From Anaerolinea sp. (GTDB taxonomy: Bacteria > Chloroflexota > Dehalococcoidia > Tepidiformales > Tepidiformaceae), in NCBI GenBank assembly GCA_013822275.1, contig PNKC01000015.1:1-51596 (forward strand): DNA of 51,596 nucleotides. The letters are read 5' to 3'. The notes beneath the pieces are model-generated. The model saw nothing but the letters and a program-made list of their open reading frames with translations, did no database searches and was not told where the DNA came from. The translations under genes and the position numbers were made by a program. This document shows, piece after piece, positions 23,292-31,054 of this stretch. Position 1 is the first letter of the stretch; each line of letters begins with the position of its first letter.

Positions 23292-23684
23292 ATGACACAG
23301 GAACCGCTCACGGAAATGCTCGCCAACTGGAAAAAGATGAGCGACCAGGTCCTTGCCTCATGGGGGGCGAGCATGGCCAGCGGGACGAAATCGGCGGAAG
23401 GCGCCGCCCTCATGCAGGAAGTCGAAAAGACCTACCTGGGCTTGCGCACGCTCATGGGCCAGGCCGCGAAGACGGCCTATGAGCCGATCATCAGCGCGGC
23501 CGGTGCGGTGCCTCTGAGCGAGTTCCAGCGGCTTGCCGACCAGGTCCACACCATCCTTCTCCGCCTGGACCGGATTGATGACGCCCTTGCCGGACTGCGA
23601 GCGGAACGCAAACCGGCGGACCACGCGCCCGAAACGGCGCAGCACGCCGCGGGACCCGCGAAGAAGCGCAAGAAGAAGGCCTGA
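23292..23684 (+). CDS. Coiled-coil protein with a lysine-rich tail, weakly PhaE-like
   Basis: The 130-residue product is nearly all helical: MLANWKKMSDQVLASWGASM and EFQRLADQVHTILLRLDRIDD are amphipathic. It ends AKKRKKKA, a basic tail typical of DNA- or polymer-granule-associated small proteins. The pattern of a Trp-containing first helix followed by LSEFQRLADQVH recalls PHA-synthase subunit PhaE and phasins, but only weakly, and no PhaC is nearby. It is preceded by a leaderless -10 and a CRP-like palindrome. I call the function unknown. Confidence 0.62.
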   Translation: MTQEPLTEMLANWKKMSDQVLASWGASMASGTKSAEGAALMQEVEKTYLGLRTLMGQAAKTAYEPIISAAGAVPLSEFQRLADQVHTILLRLDRIDDALAGLRAERKPADHAPETAQHAAGPAKKRKKKA

Positions 23685-23703
23685 CTCCGCGAGCAGCAGA
23701 CTC

Positions 23704-23733
23704 TTGACGCGTTGCGAACGCCTGTTCTACCGT
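23704..23733 (+). promoter_or_regulatory. Promoter of the VOC-family gene
   Basis: TTGACG (23704-23709) and TACCGT (23728-23733), separated by 18 bases, precede a leader of about 40 bases. GGAGG at 23771-23775 is the ribosome binding site. Confidence 0.45.
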
Positions 23734-23781
23734 ACTCCGGAGCGCGGCGGGTCACCGTTCGTTGGTCGCGGGAGGAAACAG

Positions 23782-24183
23782 GTGCAAACACGCTTCGGCC
23801 ACATCGAGTTCATATACAAGGTGGGGAACCTGCCCTTCTATCGCGACCTCTTCACGTTTCTCGGCTGGGGCACGCTCATAGACGGTGACGGCTTCCTTGG
23901 CCTTGGCGACCCAAACGGCGGCAGCTTCTGGTTCATCCCAGCCGAGACCAATGCCGTGAACAACCGTGACGCGCTTGGGGTGAACCATGTCGCCATCAGC
24001 GCACCGTCGATCGCGGATGTTGACGCGACAGTCGCCTACTTGCGCGACCGGGGGGTAGCGGCGCTCTTCGAGACGCCAAGGCACCGGCCGGAGTTCAGCC
24101 AGGGCGACGACACCTACTACCAGGTGATGTTCGAATCGCCGGACCGGGTCCTGTTCGAAGTGGTGTACACCGGGCCAAAGTAG
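23782..24183 (+). CDS. VOC family (glyoxalase/dioxygenase-like) protein
   Basis: The 133-residue product has two beta-alpha-beta-beta-beta units: FGHIEFIYKVGNLPFYRDLFTFLGW with its first metal-ligand His, and ALGVNHVAISAPSIADVDA with the second. The end reads TYYQVMFESPDRVLFEVVY, supplying the Glu metal ligand. It is of the vicinal oxygen chelate superfamily, so glyoxalase, dioxygenase or antibiotic-resistance-type binding are all possible. GTG at 23782 follows GGAGG at 6 bases. Codons upstream in the same frame overlap the promoter. Confidence 0.84.
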   Translation: MQTRFGHIEFIYKVGNLPFYRDLFTFLGWGTLIDGDGFLGLGDPNGGSFWFIPAETNAVNNRDALGVNHVAISAPSIADVDATVAYLRDRGVAALFETPRHRPEFSQGDDTYYQVMFESPDRVLFEVVYTGPK

Positions 24184-24184
24184 T

Positions 24185-24205
24185 AGCTACCAGCTACCAG
24201 CTACC
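24185..24205 (+). repeat. Tandem heptamer, three AGCTACC units
   Basis: Three exact 7-base units follow two bases after the VOC gene stop codon. Confidence 0.65.
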
Positions 24206-24250
24206 GAAAAGTGTCAGGGTGGGTCCGGGGCGGCGAGCTGAGCCACCACT

Positions 24251-24285
24251 GCTGGAAGCTGGCGGCTGGAAGCTGGCAGCCGGCA
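24251..24285 (+). repeat. Tandem heptamer array, GCTGGAA/GCTGGCA type
   Basis: Five in-phase units (GCTGGAA, GCTGGCG, GCTGGAA, GCTGGCA, GCCGGCA) run up to the stop codon of the DUF362 gene. A second array lies 45 bases away, at 24185. Confidence 0.7.
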
Positions 24286-24286
24286 G

Positions 24287-25411
24287 CTAATAGCTCTTGA
24301 ACAGCTTGCCCCACTCCGTGTCCATCATCTTGGCGATGCGGCGCTTGCCGAGGAGGGGGTACCAGTAGTAGTTGTGGTAGACGTTGCTGGCGAAGAAGCT
24401 CCAGGGGACGATCGGGGTGCGCAGCAGGGCCTTTTCGAACTTGTGCAGCTTGCCCCAGTAGATCTGCTTCTGGCCCCAACTGACGAAGGTGTCTTCGTCC
24501 TTGCTGAAGTTGTAGTTCACGTTGCTGATGTCCAGGCCCTCGACCGTGATCTCCGAGGGGTTGCCCACGCCGAGCCCCGCTTCGTGCGCCAGGCGGACGA
24601 AGGGCAGGCTCATCGGGTCGAAGCCCATCATCTTCGCCGCCACCGCGTCCATCGCAACGGAGTCTGAGCTGGCGAGGATGACGTTCTTGACGTGCGGACG
24701 CATGGCGCGCGGACCAGGGCCGTCGCCCGCGATCGTGCCGTCCATCACCGCGAAGATCCCGGTGTGGATCTCCTGCTGGATGCGCAGCAGGTCCACAAGC
24801 GTTTCGTGGATGACGGAGTGGGTCCAGTGGCGGCGGTTGTTCAGCAACCCGCCGAAGGCGTTCTTCATCGCGCCGGTCATCGTCGTGAAGACGTGCGTCT
24901 TGAGTGTGGGCATGTGGACGATGTTCGTACCGAAGAACATCTCCGGCACTTCGATGCCGTCCGGGAAGACCTTGTCGAGGACGAGCATCTTGCCCTTCGG
25001 GGCGTATGGCACCCAGCGCGCACCCTTGTCCTGGAGATGGACGCTCTTCATTGCGTGCTTCGTGAACACGCGGTCGTGCTTGTTGCCCCTCTCCCCGTCG
25101 TGTGAATCCACCACGACAGTGCCGTTCTGGACCGGCGTGATGCGGTCGTAGCCGGCGCCGCGCAGTGCCTGGGTGACGCCGTCCAACTGCCAGGGGCTGG
25201 TGCTGCAGCCGGGATAGTAGTGCTGCCAGCTGATGTTCACCTTGAGCAGCGTCTCGCTGGTCTTCGGCAGGTGCTGTTCGAAGTGGGCGAGTTCCATCAC
25301 ACGCTTGAAGTCCTCGACGACGGTGTTCGCGCTGGTGTAGAGGACGGAGACGAGCGGTTCGTGAGTCGGGGCGAGGTGGGTGCCGGCCCCGGAAGAGGCT
25401 TCGAGAGTCAT
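24287..25411 (-). CDS. DUF362 domain-containing protein
   Basis: The 374-residue product matches DUF362: LLKVNISWQHYYPGCSTSPW, AGYDRITPVQNGTVVVDSHD, NIVHMPTLKTHVFTTMTGAMKNAFGGLL and FAVMDGTIAGDGPGPRAM are its typical blocks. The family is often fused to ferredoxin domains, but no 4Cys cluster motif is present here. Its chemistry is unknown. The start at 25411 is set by TACACT 6 bases upstream; a much longer frame upstream is antisense to the crotonase gene. The end YHNYYWYPLLGKRRIAKM is unusually aromatic. Confidence 0.85.
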   Translation of the reverse strand: MTLEASSGAGTHLAPTHEPLVSVLYTSANTVVEDFKRVMELAHFEQHLPKTSETLLKVNISWQHYYPGCSTSPWQLDGVTQALRGAGYDRITPVQNGTVVVDSHDGERGNKHDRVFTKHAMKSVHLQDKGARWVPYAPKGKMLVLDKVFPDGIEVPEMFFGTNIVHMPTLKTHVFTTMTGAMKNAFGGLLNNRRHWTHSVIHETLVDLLRIQQEIHTGIFAVMDGTIAGDGPGPRAMRPHVKNVILASSDSVAMDAVAAKMMGFDPMSLPFVRLAHEAGLGVGNPSEITVEGLDISNVNYNFSKDEDTFVSWGQKQIYWGKLHKFEKALLRTPIVPWSFFASNVYHNYYWYPLLGKRRIAKMMDTEWGKLFKSY

Positions 25412-25417
25412 GCCCTC

Positions 25418-25423
25418 AGTGTA
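25418..25423 (-). promoter_or_regulatory. -10 element of a leaderless promoter (DUF362 gene)
   Basis: TACACT (minus strand) is 6 bases before ATG at 25411. Confidence 0.55.
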
Positions 25424-25426
25424 GTC

Positions 25427-25461
25427 GATTTTGGATTTTGGATTGGTGATTTTGGATTCGC
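25427..25461 (+). repeat. Tandem heptamer array, GATTTTG type
   Basis: Five in-phase units (GATTTTG, GATTTTG, GATTGGT, GATTTTG, GATTCGC) in the 93-base gap between two divergent leaderless genes. It is strikingly AT-rich for this DNA. Confidence 0.65.
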
Positions 25462-25491
25462 CCTCCGCCACACAGGCACCGGCCGTGAGCG

Positions 25492-25497
25492 TAGAAT
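25492..25497 (+). promoter_or_regulatory. -10 element of a leaderless promoter (crotonase gene)
   Basis: TAGAAT is 7 bases before ATG at 25505. Confidence 0.55.
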
Positions 25498-25504
25498 CGG
25501 GGCC

Positions 25505-26437
25505 ATGAGCACTTACGAATTCCTCGAACTCGACCGCGTCGGCACCGATGGACGGGTGGGCCGCATCACCCTCAACCGCCCTGAAAAGATGAACACTCTC
25601 AGCCAGGAACTCCTCTTCGAACTCTGGGAAGCGCTCCACGACTACGAAGCGGACGATTCCTGCCGCATCATCATCGTCAAGGGCGCCGGGCGCACCTTCA
25701 GTGCGGGCTACGACCTGACGCCCGCCCGGGGCGGTGCCGACGGCGTTGTCCGCCGCTACAAGGCAGTCGACGAAAAGCAGCGCCGGCTCGTGATGGGCAT
25801 CCGCACAGGGATGCAGCAGATCACGGACATCCACATGTACTTCTGGAACATGGCGAAGGTGACCATCGCCCAGATCCACGGCTATTGCCTCGCGGGCGGC
25901 TGCGAACTCGCCATGATGGCGGACCTCGTCACGGCCGCGGACGACGCGCAGCTCGGCCACCCGGGCCTGCGCGGCCTGGGCACCAGCCGGACGGGCGTCA
26001 TCTGGCCCCTCGTCATGGGCATGCGCAAGGCGAAGGAGCTGTACTACACCGGCGACAGCGTCAGCGGCGCCGAAGCGGAGCGCATCGGGATGATCAACTA
26101 CGCCTATCCGAAGGAAGAGCTCGAAGAGCGCACGACTGCCCTCGCCGACCGGATGGCAACGCTCTCCGCCGACCACCTGGCGATCCTGAAACTGAACATG
26201 AACCGCTTCTACGAAAACATGGGCATCTACTCCTCCGTGCGGTCGTCAACGGACCTGGACGCGGCGGGCCAGTTCACCGCCCACAGCTACGCCTGGCAGG
26301 ACAAGGTGCGCGAATCGAACGAAGCGGGCACGGGCCTCAAGGGCGCGCTGAAATGGCGCGACGGGCCCTACCGCCGGCAGGGCCCGATGCTCACGGCACC
26401 ACGCAGCCGCCGGGGAAGTTCGGGTCGTACACGGTAA
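25505..26437 (+). CDS. Enoyl-CoA hydratase/isomerase (crotonase) family protein
   Basis: The 310-residue product has crotonase landmarks: GRITLNRPEKMNTLS, the oxyanion-loop GAGRTFSAGYDLT, and IHGYCLAGGCELAMMADLVTA. The acid usually present as P-E in the following loop is P-G (LGHPGLRGLGTSRTG), while the later Glu in KAKELYYTGD is kept, so simple hydration may not be its reaction. The length is 40-50 residues above the usual 260. Its last 47 bases overlap the end of the convergent secreted-protein gene, making the tail PRSRRGSSGRTR possibly recent. The start is fixed by TAGAAT. Confidence 0.87.
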   Translation: MSTYEFLELDRVGTDGRVGRITLNRPEKMNTLSQELLFELWEALHDYEADDSCRIIIVKGAGRTFSAGYDLTPARGGADGVVRRYKAVDEKQRRLVMGIRTGMQQITDIHMYFWNMAKVTIAQIHGYCLAGGCELAMMADLVTAADDAQLGHPGLRGLGTSRTGVIWPLVMGMRKAKELYYTGDSVSGAEAERIGMINYAYPKEELEERTTALADRMATLSADHLAILKLNMNRFYENMGIYSSVRSSTDLDAAGQFTAHSYAWQDKVRESNEAGTGLKGALKWRDGPYRRQGPMLTAPRSRRGSSGRTR

Positions 26438-27131
26438 TCCAAAGCGTGGACAGGCCATTGAACGAACTTCCCTGGAATGTACCTTGCCGTTTGATGCATG
26501 AGGGAGGCGCCGGAATGAATTGCGGATTGAACACCAACCCGCCCGCTCCCCTGAACGCGGCGAAATGATAGCCGAGGAAGTAGTCCACCAGTGGTACTTC
26601 GCCAAACGCCGGGAACCGGATGGGCTGCTTCGCGCCCGGGCATTGGACCTGGTAGTGCCAGGTTGCTCCCTGGAAGACGACGAGCAGATCCCCTCCACTG
26701 TTGATGTTGACAACGGTCACGTAGAGATCCGGGTCCGCAAAGGACCTTGGCCATACACAACCGGCAGCGTCGGCCGGGTGGTCGGCCACGGACAGCGTTA
26801 GCCTGGTGACCGTCGCGAAAGGCACGTCGCCTGAGGCCCGGATGTTGACCGCGACCAACCCGGTCGATTCGATCGAGTCCTCCAACGCGTCCACGTCGAG
26901 TTTGATGTGCACGCGGAGGTTGGTGGCCGGGGAGCCCGTGCCTGCGCCCGGCGCGGGTGTGGGAGTTGGGGTGGGGGTGGCCGCCGGCACGCCGAACGGG
27001 TCGCTCGCAATCCCGGGGATGATGATCCGGTAGGCTCCGGTAGCCGAGGCCTGGTCACGGCCAGCCTGGACAAGCAACACTGCGCCACCAATCAGCATGA
27101 GCGACGAAGCGATAGCAACTGCGACCCGCAT
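26391..27131 (-). CDS. Secreted protein with a Thr-Pro linker, unknown function
   Basis: The 246-residue product starts with a signal or anchor (MRVAVAIASSLMLIGGAVLLV), then an ATPTPTPTPAPG-type linker and a globular C-terminal part of strands (VHIKLDVDALEDSIESTGLV, TRLTLSVADHPA), with paired Cys residues (AAGCVWPRSF, VQCPGA, PSCIKRQ, PGGCVVP) fit for extracellular disulfides. No family is recognised; it may be a beta-sandwich. GGGGGTG precedes the ATG at a usable distance. The gene overlaps the crotonase gene tail to tail by 47 bases. Thr-Pro linkers of this kind recur in several secreted proteins of this window. Confidence 0.68.
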   Translation of the reverse strand: MRVAVAIASSLMLIGGAVLLVQAGRDQASATGAYRIIIPGIASDPFGVPAATPTPTPTPAPGAGTGSPATNLRVHIKLDVDALEDSIESTGLVAVNIRASGDVPFATVTRLTLSVADHPADAAGCVWPRSFADPDLYVTVVNINSGGDLLVVFQGATWHYQVQCPGAKQPIRFPAFGEVPLVDYFLGYHFAAFRGAGGLVFNPQFIPAPPSCIKRQGTFQGSSFNGLSTLWITVYDPNFPGGCVVP

Positions 27132-27237
27132 GGCGCACCCCCGGAACCGCAGCCTGCGCAACACGCTACACCGCCCGTCAAGGGTCACAGGCCCGGCGTC
27201 CACACACTCACCCGCGTTCCCGGCAGGACGCGTCAGT

Positions 27238-27243
27238 TAGAAT
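27238..27243 (+). promoter_or_regulatory. -10 element of a leaderless promoter (DUF3052 gene)
   Basis: TAGAAT is 6 bases before ATG at 27250. Confidence 0.55.
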
Positions 27244-27249
27244 TCGCCA

Positions 27250-27675
27250 ATGGCCGGATACTCGGGCACGCCGCTGCCGAAGAAGCTCGGCCTCAAGGAA
27301 GGGTCGCGGCTGGCGCTGGCCGGCGCCCATGACGGATTCATGGAAACGCTCGGCGGGCTGCCGGATGGAGTGGCCCTTACGGCCGCTGACGCGGGCGCGA
27401 TCGACGTCATCGTCTGCTTCGTGACCGCCGCGGAGGAACTCTCCGCCCGTTTCGCCGAACTGAAGCCACGCCTCGCCTACAGCGGCGGGCTCTGGATCGC
27501 CTGGCCGAAGAGGTCCTCAGGCACGGCGACGACGCTCAACGAGAACCTCGTCCGCGACATGGGCCTCGCGGCCGGGCTCGTCGATAACAAGGTCTGCGCC
27601 ATCGACGAGCAGTGGTCCGGTTTGCGCTTCGTATATCGCCTTGCGGACCGCCCGGATGCAGAAGCCAGGAGGTAG
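27250..27675 (+). CDS. DUF3052 family protein
   Basis: The 141-residue product opens AGYSGTPLPKKLGLKEGSRL, the usual DUF3052 start, then has IDVIVCFVTAAEELSARFA, GGLWIAWPKRSSG, LNENLVRDMGLAAGLVDNKV and WSGLRFVYRL, all in the usual order. The family is widespread but functionally uncharacterised. It converges with the cyclic-nucleotide-binding gene, ending 60 bases from it. The TAGAAT element 6 bases upstream supports the start. Confidence 0.9.
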   Translation: MAGYSGTPLPKKLGLKEGSRLALAGAHDGFMETLGGLPDGVALTAADAGAIDVIVCFVTAAEELSARFAELKPRLAYSGGLWIAWPKRSSGTATTLNENLVRDMGLAAGLVDNKVCAIDEQWSGLRFVYRLADRPDAEARR

Positions 27676-27734
27676 CGAACCCGCGCCTGCTTCGGCACGC
27701 CCGGCACGGCTTCGGTCGTGGTTCGCCCCCTCGT

Positions 27735-28154
27735 TCAGTCGTGGGTCAGTCGTGCGTCGGCGTCGCGGACGCGGCGGCTCATGAGTTGGAGCATCTCGAT
27801 GGCGAGGTCGGCGTTGGCGCGAAGTTCGGCGATGAAGTCCGAGCGGAGCATCGCGAGGCACTCGGTCGGTTCCAGGGCCTTCACGGTGGCGCTGCGCCGG
27901 TAGTTGTCCAGCAACGCCATTTCGCCGAAGAAGTCGCCTGCGCGGAGGGTGTTGAGGTCGTGCCCGTCCTTCGTGACCGCGACCTTGCCGCTGGTGATGA
28001 GGAAGAAGCCCACGCCTTCATCCCCTTCTTTGACAATGACGTCGCCGGCGCCGTACGAGCGCTCGCGGGCGAGCTTCTCGACGCGCTCCAGCGCCTTCTT
28101 GTTCAAGTCCCGGAAGATCGGGACACCGGCCAGTGCGGTAGCGATGGTTGTCAT
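27735..28154 (-). CDS. Single-domain cyclic-nucleotide-binding protein
   Basis: The 139-residue product is a lone cNMP-binding domain. It has LAGVPIFRDLNKKALERVEKLA, YGAGDVIVKEGDEGVGFFLITSG, and the phosphate-binding cassette region RAGDFFGEMALLDNYRRSATVKAL. The F-G-E-x-A-L-L-x-x-x-x-R-S-A pattern carries the Glu and Arg that contact the ribose and phosphate of cAMP. There is no helix-turn-helix, so it cannot act as a CRP alone. It may regulate a partner protein. Two CRP-like palindromes lie upstream. GGAGA precedes the ATG and a TACACT -10 is at 28182-28187, giving a leader of about 20 bases. Confidence 0.88.
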   Translation of the reverse strand: MTTIATALAGVPIFRDLNKKALERVEKLARERSYGAGDVIVKEGDEGVGFFLITSGKVAVTKDGHDLNTLRAGDFFGEMALLDNYRRSATVKALEPTECLAMLRSDFIAELRANADLAIEMLQLMSRRVRDADARLTHD

Positions 28155-28181
28155 GGCAGTCTCCAAGAGTGGTCTGCCATG

Positions 28182-28187
28182 AGTGTA
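28182..28187 (-). promoter_or_regulatory. -10 element of the cyclic-nucleotide-binding gene
   Basis: TACACT (minus strand). The transcription start would be near 28175, leaving a leader of about 20 bases with GGAGA. Confidence 0.45.
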
Positions 28188-28208
28188 AGCAGGCGCGCAA
28201 GCCCCCGT

Positions 28209-28224
28209 TGTGACGGGGGCCACA
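28209..28224. promoter_or_regulatory. CRP-like site 1 (proximal)
   Basis: TGTGACGGGGGCCACA: TGTGA, 6-base spacer, CCACA (one change from the ideal TCACA). Its centre is about 41.5 bases upstream of the inferred start of the cyclic-nucleotide-binding gene. The same bases partly overlap a GC-rich hairpin (28201-28220). Confidence 0.5.
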
Positions 28225-28240
28225 CGGGAGTGAGCGCGAC

Positions 28241-28256
28241 TGTGATGGGGGTCACG
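28241..28256. promoter_or_regulatory. CRP-like site 2 (distal)
   Basis: TGTGATGGGGGTCACG: TGTGA, 6-base spacer, TCACG. It lies exactly 32 bases from site 1, about three helical turns, at about -73.5. Confidence 0.5.
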
Positions 28257-28269
28257 CGGTGTGCGCGGG

Positions 28270-29823
28270 CTAGTGCGGCGGTTCCGGGCCAAGGTTGGCC
28301 ACTAACTGGGACGCGCCGGCCACGAATGCTGGCTTCTCGGCCAAACGCAACCCCGTGGCGGCGACGAAACGGACTGGCTGGCCGGGTGCGTTGCACTCCC
28401 CGGGTTGCCCGGCGGCACCGACACGGATCTCGACGTTTCCCCGGTCATTCCTCGCGGCCGGATCGGCGAGCGACGCGGTGGTGCAGAGCACGTCCCCCAC
28501 GAACGCGGTGAGCGCACCGCCCAGGTACTCGCCGTACGTGGGCCCCTGGGGCCGGCGCAGATCGAGCCACGCACCCGGCACTTCGAATACCGCAATGCGC
28601 GAATCTGCCTCCGGCAACTGAAGGGCGAGCGAGAGCCCCGAGAACACCGGTTCGCCCAGGCACGCCGCATCGACCGCGGGCCGCACGTACATCGGTCTCG
28701 AGATCACTCCTGGAAGCGGATAGGTCATCCCGGTTGTCCCGGATGAACTGGCGGGGCTGTGAATCTCGGACACCAGGCCCGGTTCCTTCATAGCCTGCAC
28801 ACCGCCCGGAGCGCCAGCCTCGGGCAAGGCATAGAGCCGGAGGACGAGGTCCAGTCCGTTGCACGCCTGAGGGGTCCGCACCGCGAACCGGATCTCCGTG
28901 TCCCGGCCGACAACGTAGAGCGGCTTGTCCGGAGCGAAGGACGCGACGGCTGGACGGACCACGATCCAATCCTCTGGCGCGGCGTCGTTCAGCTGGATGT
29001 CTATTGCTCGAAGGTCGCCCGCGTAGAACCCGACGATACCGTCTTCATCGAGGAAGTAGACCGCCGCGTCAAGCGACGGCTCGGTCGAGTTGTATCCGCG
29101 TACAACCACCTGGAACTGGGGGCGCGGCGGCGCAAGGCCGTAGGTGCGAACCCTGGTGACGGCGTGCAGCGTCGTGAGCACGGGCACCGTGGTGTCCAGG
29201 AGGCTCTCCTGGTCTTCGCCCCAGACAACTCCCCTGGTGGCGGACGACGCGGAGAACGCGTCCACCTGGCTCCCCTCCGCAACCCCCGGAGGACACGGGA
29301 CTTGATCGCTGTTGATGTTCGAGCATTCGTGGGGGAAGGTGCGCATCAGGCGCTTGAAGGCCGCCAGGTCTCCCGCGCGGGCGATGGCGATGACCTCGAT
29401 GACAAGGGGGCTGCCGGGGGACGCGCCGGCGTTGGGGCTTGGCGAGGCCACTTCGGGGACGGCTGGAGCCGAAGGCGCCTGACCAGAATCGAGGAGGTAG
29501 ACGCCCCCTGCCACCGCGACGGCGACGGAGGCAGCGATTCCCGCGGCCGCAAGAGCGCCCTTCGCTGGACCGATGGCAAGAAGCCACCCCCCTCCCCGCA
29601 CGAGCCGGCGGGCAAGCCCGTGTTCCCTTCTCCAGATGTCCGCCGCTGCCTCGCGAGAATCGACTCCCAGCCTGCCCAGGACTTCCCGGACGTGCCATTT
29701 CGCCCCGTCCAGGCTGATGCCGAGCGCCTGCGCGATCTCGAAGTTTGTCCGGCCGCGCGCAAGCAGCCGGAGAACTTCTTCCTGCCGCTTCGTCAGCGGT
29801 TCCGCCGCGCCGTTCGCTCGCAT
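28270..29823 (-). CDS. LuxR-type HTH protein with a membrane segment and large external domain
   Basis: The 517-residue product has a LuxR/FixJ DNA-binding HTH at the very N-terminus (about 8-64: LTKRQEEVLRLLARGRTNFE, then IAQALGISLDGAKWHVREVL). A basic stretch and one hydrophobic segment (about 86-110, AAAGIAASVAVAVAGGVYLL) follow, then about 400 residues with no named domain. The predicted topology is cytoplasmic DNA-binding head and extracytoplasmic sensor, like ToxR-type one-component regulators but with a LuxR head. No receiver or kinase is nearby. The external part starts with a Pro/Ser-rich linker and has four or more Cys residues. TAGCGT 6 bases before the ATG marks a leaderless start. 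Confidence 0.75.
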   Translation of the reverse strand: MRANGAAEPLTKRQEEVLRLLARGRTNFEIAQALGISLDGAKWHVREVLGRLGVDSREAAADIWRREHGLARRLVRGGGWLLAIGPAKGALAAAGIAASVAVAVAGGVYLLDSGQAPSAPAVPEVASPSPNAGASPGSPLVIEVIAIARAGDLAAFKRLMRTFPHECSNINSDQVPCPPGVAEGSQVDAFSASSATRGVVWGEDQESLLDTTVPVLTTLHAVTRVRTYGLAPPRPQFQVVVRGYNSTEPSLDAAVYFLDEDGIVGFYAGDLRAIDIQLNDAAPEDWIVVRPAVASFAPDKPLYVVGRDTEIRFAVRTPQACNGLDLVLRLYALPEAGAPGGVQAMKEPGLVSEIHSPASSSGTTGMTYPLPGVISRPMYVRPAVDAACLGEPVFSGLSLALQLPEADSRIAVFEVPGAWLDLRRPQGPTYGEYLGGALTAFVGDVLCTTASLADPAARNDRGNVEIRVGAAGQPGECNAPGQPVRFVAATGLRLAEKPAFVAGASQLVANLGPEPPH

Positions 29824-29829
29824 GAGAAG

Positions 29830-29835
29830 ACGCTA
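29830..29835 (-). promoter_or_regulatory. -10 element of a leaderless promoter (LuxR-type gene)
   Basis: TAGCGT (minus strand) is 6 bases before ATG at 29823. Confidence 0.45.
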
Positions 29836-29910
29836 CCACGTGGCCCGCGGCGCGCGCCCTACTCTATGTGATGAATTCCGGCACGTTATTTCAGCAGGCG
29901 GCCCGCCAGC

Positions 29911-30951
29911 CTACGCCCCCTTCGCCGCCCCCGTGATCTCCGCCATCAGGCTGAGCGTGCGGGTGTCCCGCGGGGACATCAGGAGCGTGCCGACGCTGGC
30001 GTCTTCCCAGGCGCGGTAGCGTTCGCGGATGCGCGCTTCGGGGCCGACCAGGGCCATCTCGTCCGCGACATCGTCCGGCACGGCTGCTTCGGCTTCCTGC
30101 TTGCGCCCGGCGAGGTAGAGGTCCTGGATCTTCGCCGCCGCTTCGCCGTAGCCGTAGCTGGTGAGCAGGTCGTTGTAGAAGTTCTTGCCGCGCGCGCCCA
30201 TGCCGCCCACATAGAGGGCGATGCCCGGCTTCGTCGCGGCCAGCGCCGATTTCACGTCGTCCGTGACGATGGCGCTGCACGTCGCCGTGATGCCGAAGTC
30301 CTTCAACGACTTGCCGCCGCCCGCCTTGGCGAAGCCCTTCTCCAGGTGCGGCAGGAAGTGCTTCATCTGGTACGGCGAGAAGAAGGCCGGGAGCCAGCCG
30401 TCGGCCAGCTCGGCGGTCGTTTCGATGTTCTTCGGGCCGAGCGTAGCCAGATACACGGGCAACTGGCGGCCGTGGAGGATGCTCTTCAGCGGCTTGCCCA
30501 AGCCCGTGGCGCCGGGGCCGGTATAGGGCAGGTTGTACTCCTTGCCGTGGTACTCCACCGGCTCTTCGCGCGCCCAGATCTTGCGCAGGATCTCGACGTA
30601 TTCGCGGATACGGACGGCGGGGGCGCCGTACGGCTGCCCGTGCCAGCCCTCCACCACCTGCGGGCCGGAAAGGCCGAGGCCAACGAGCATCCGCCCGCCC
30701 GAAAGTGCATCGAGCGTGCTCGTCGTCATGGCTGTCATGGCGGGCGTGCGCGCCGGGATCTGCATGATCGCCGTCCCGAGCTTGATCTTCGTCGTCAGGG
30801 CGGCGATGTAGGCAAGGGGCGTGATGGCGTCCGAGCCATACGCCTCGGCGGTCCAGACGGAATCCCAGCCGAGCCGCTCCGCCTCCAGGACCTGGTCCAT
30901 GGGCAGGCGCAACTGCGCGCCGGAATAGCCAAGGTAGAGTGCCAGCTTCAT
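29911..30951 (-). CDS. LLM class (F420-dependent type) oxidoreductase
   Basis: The 346-residue product has the luciferase-like TIM-barrel pattern: [40 protein letters not shown] and [21 protein letters not shown] are typical of coenzyme-F420-dependent members rather than FMN luciferases. The C-terminus ([12 protein letters not shown]...MAEITGA) closely resembles the partial gene at 51415-51596, so two paralogues are present. AAAGGAG lies 7 bases before the ATG; the first 8 codons of a longer frame are non-conserved. It uses a hydride from F420 or flavin on an unknown substrate. No F420 synthesis gene is in the window. Confidence 0.9.
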   Translation of the reverse strand: MKLALYLGYSGAQLRLPMDQVLEAERLGWDSVWTAEAYGSDAITPLAYIAALTTKIKLGTAIMQIPARTPAMTAMTTSTLDALSGGRMLVGLGLSGPQVVEGWHGQPYGAPAVRIREYVEILRKIWAREEPVEYHGKEYNLPYTGPGATGLGKPLKSILHGRQLPVYLATLGPKNIETTAELADGWLPAFFSPYQMKHFLPHLEKGFAKAGGGKSLKDFGITATCSAIVTDDVKSALAATKPGIALYVGGMGARGKNFYNDLLTSYGYGEAAAKIQDLYLAGRKQEAEAAVPDDVADEMALVGPEARIRERYRAWEDASVGTLLMSPRDTRTLSLMAEITGAAKGA

Positions 30952-30965
30952 CGTCCTACTCCTTT

Positions 30966-30982
30966 GAACCACCAAGACACCA
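30966..30982. repeat. Inverted repeat, left copy (GAACCACCAAGACACCA)
   Basis: This 17-base arm pairs with 31038-31054 with one mismatch, across 55 bases. The same sequence occurs at 45339-45355. Confidence 0.6.
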
Positions 30983-31037
30983 GGAACGGTTGAATTGTAC
31001 TTGCGCGGCGCGGTCCCGCACTGATAGCGGGAAATCT

Positions 31038-31054
31038 TGGTGCCTTGGTGGTTC
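31038..31054. repeat. Inverted repeat, right copy
   Basis: TGGTGCCTTGGTGGTTC, the partner of 30966-30982. It runs into the stop codon of the PQQ-type sugar dehydrogenase gene. Confidence 0.6.

Noticed and set aside
25412-26176. Upstream extension of the DUF362 frame to 629 codons
   Set aside because: The extra part is antisense to the crotonase gene, and the DUF362 start is fixed by a promoter element at 25418.
28201-28220. GCCCCCGT-TGTG-ACGGGGGC hairpin as terminator of the LuxR-type gene
   Set aside because: The 8-base stem is perfect, but there is no U tract and it overlaps the proximal CRP-like site, so the operator reading is at least as good.
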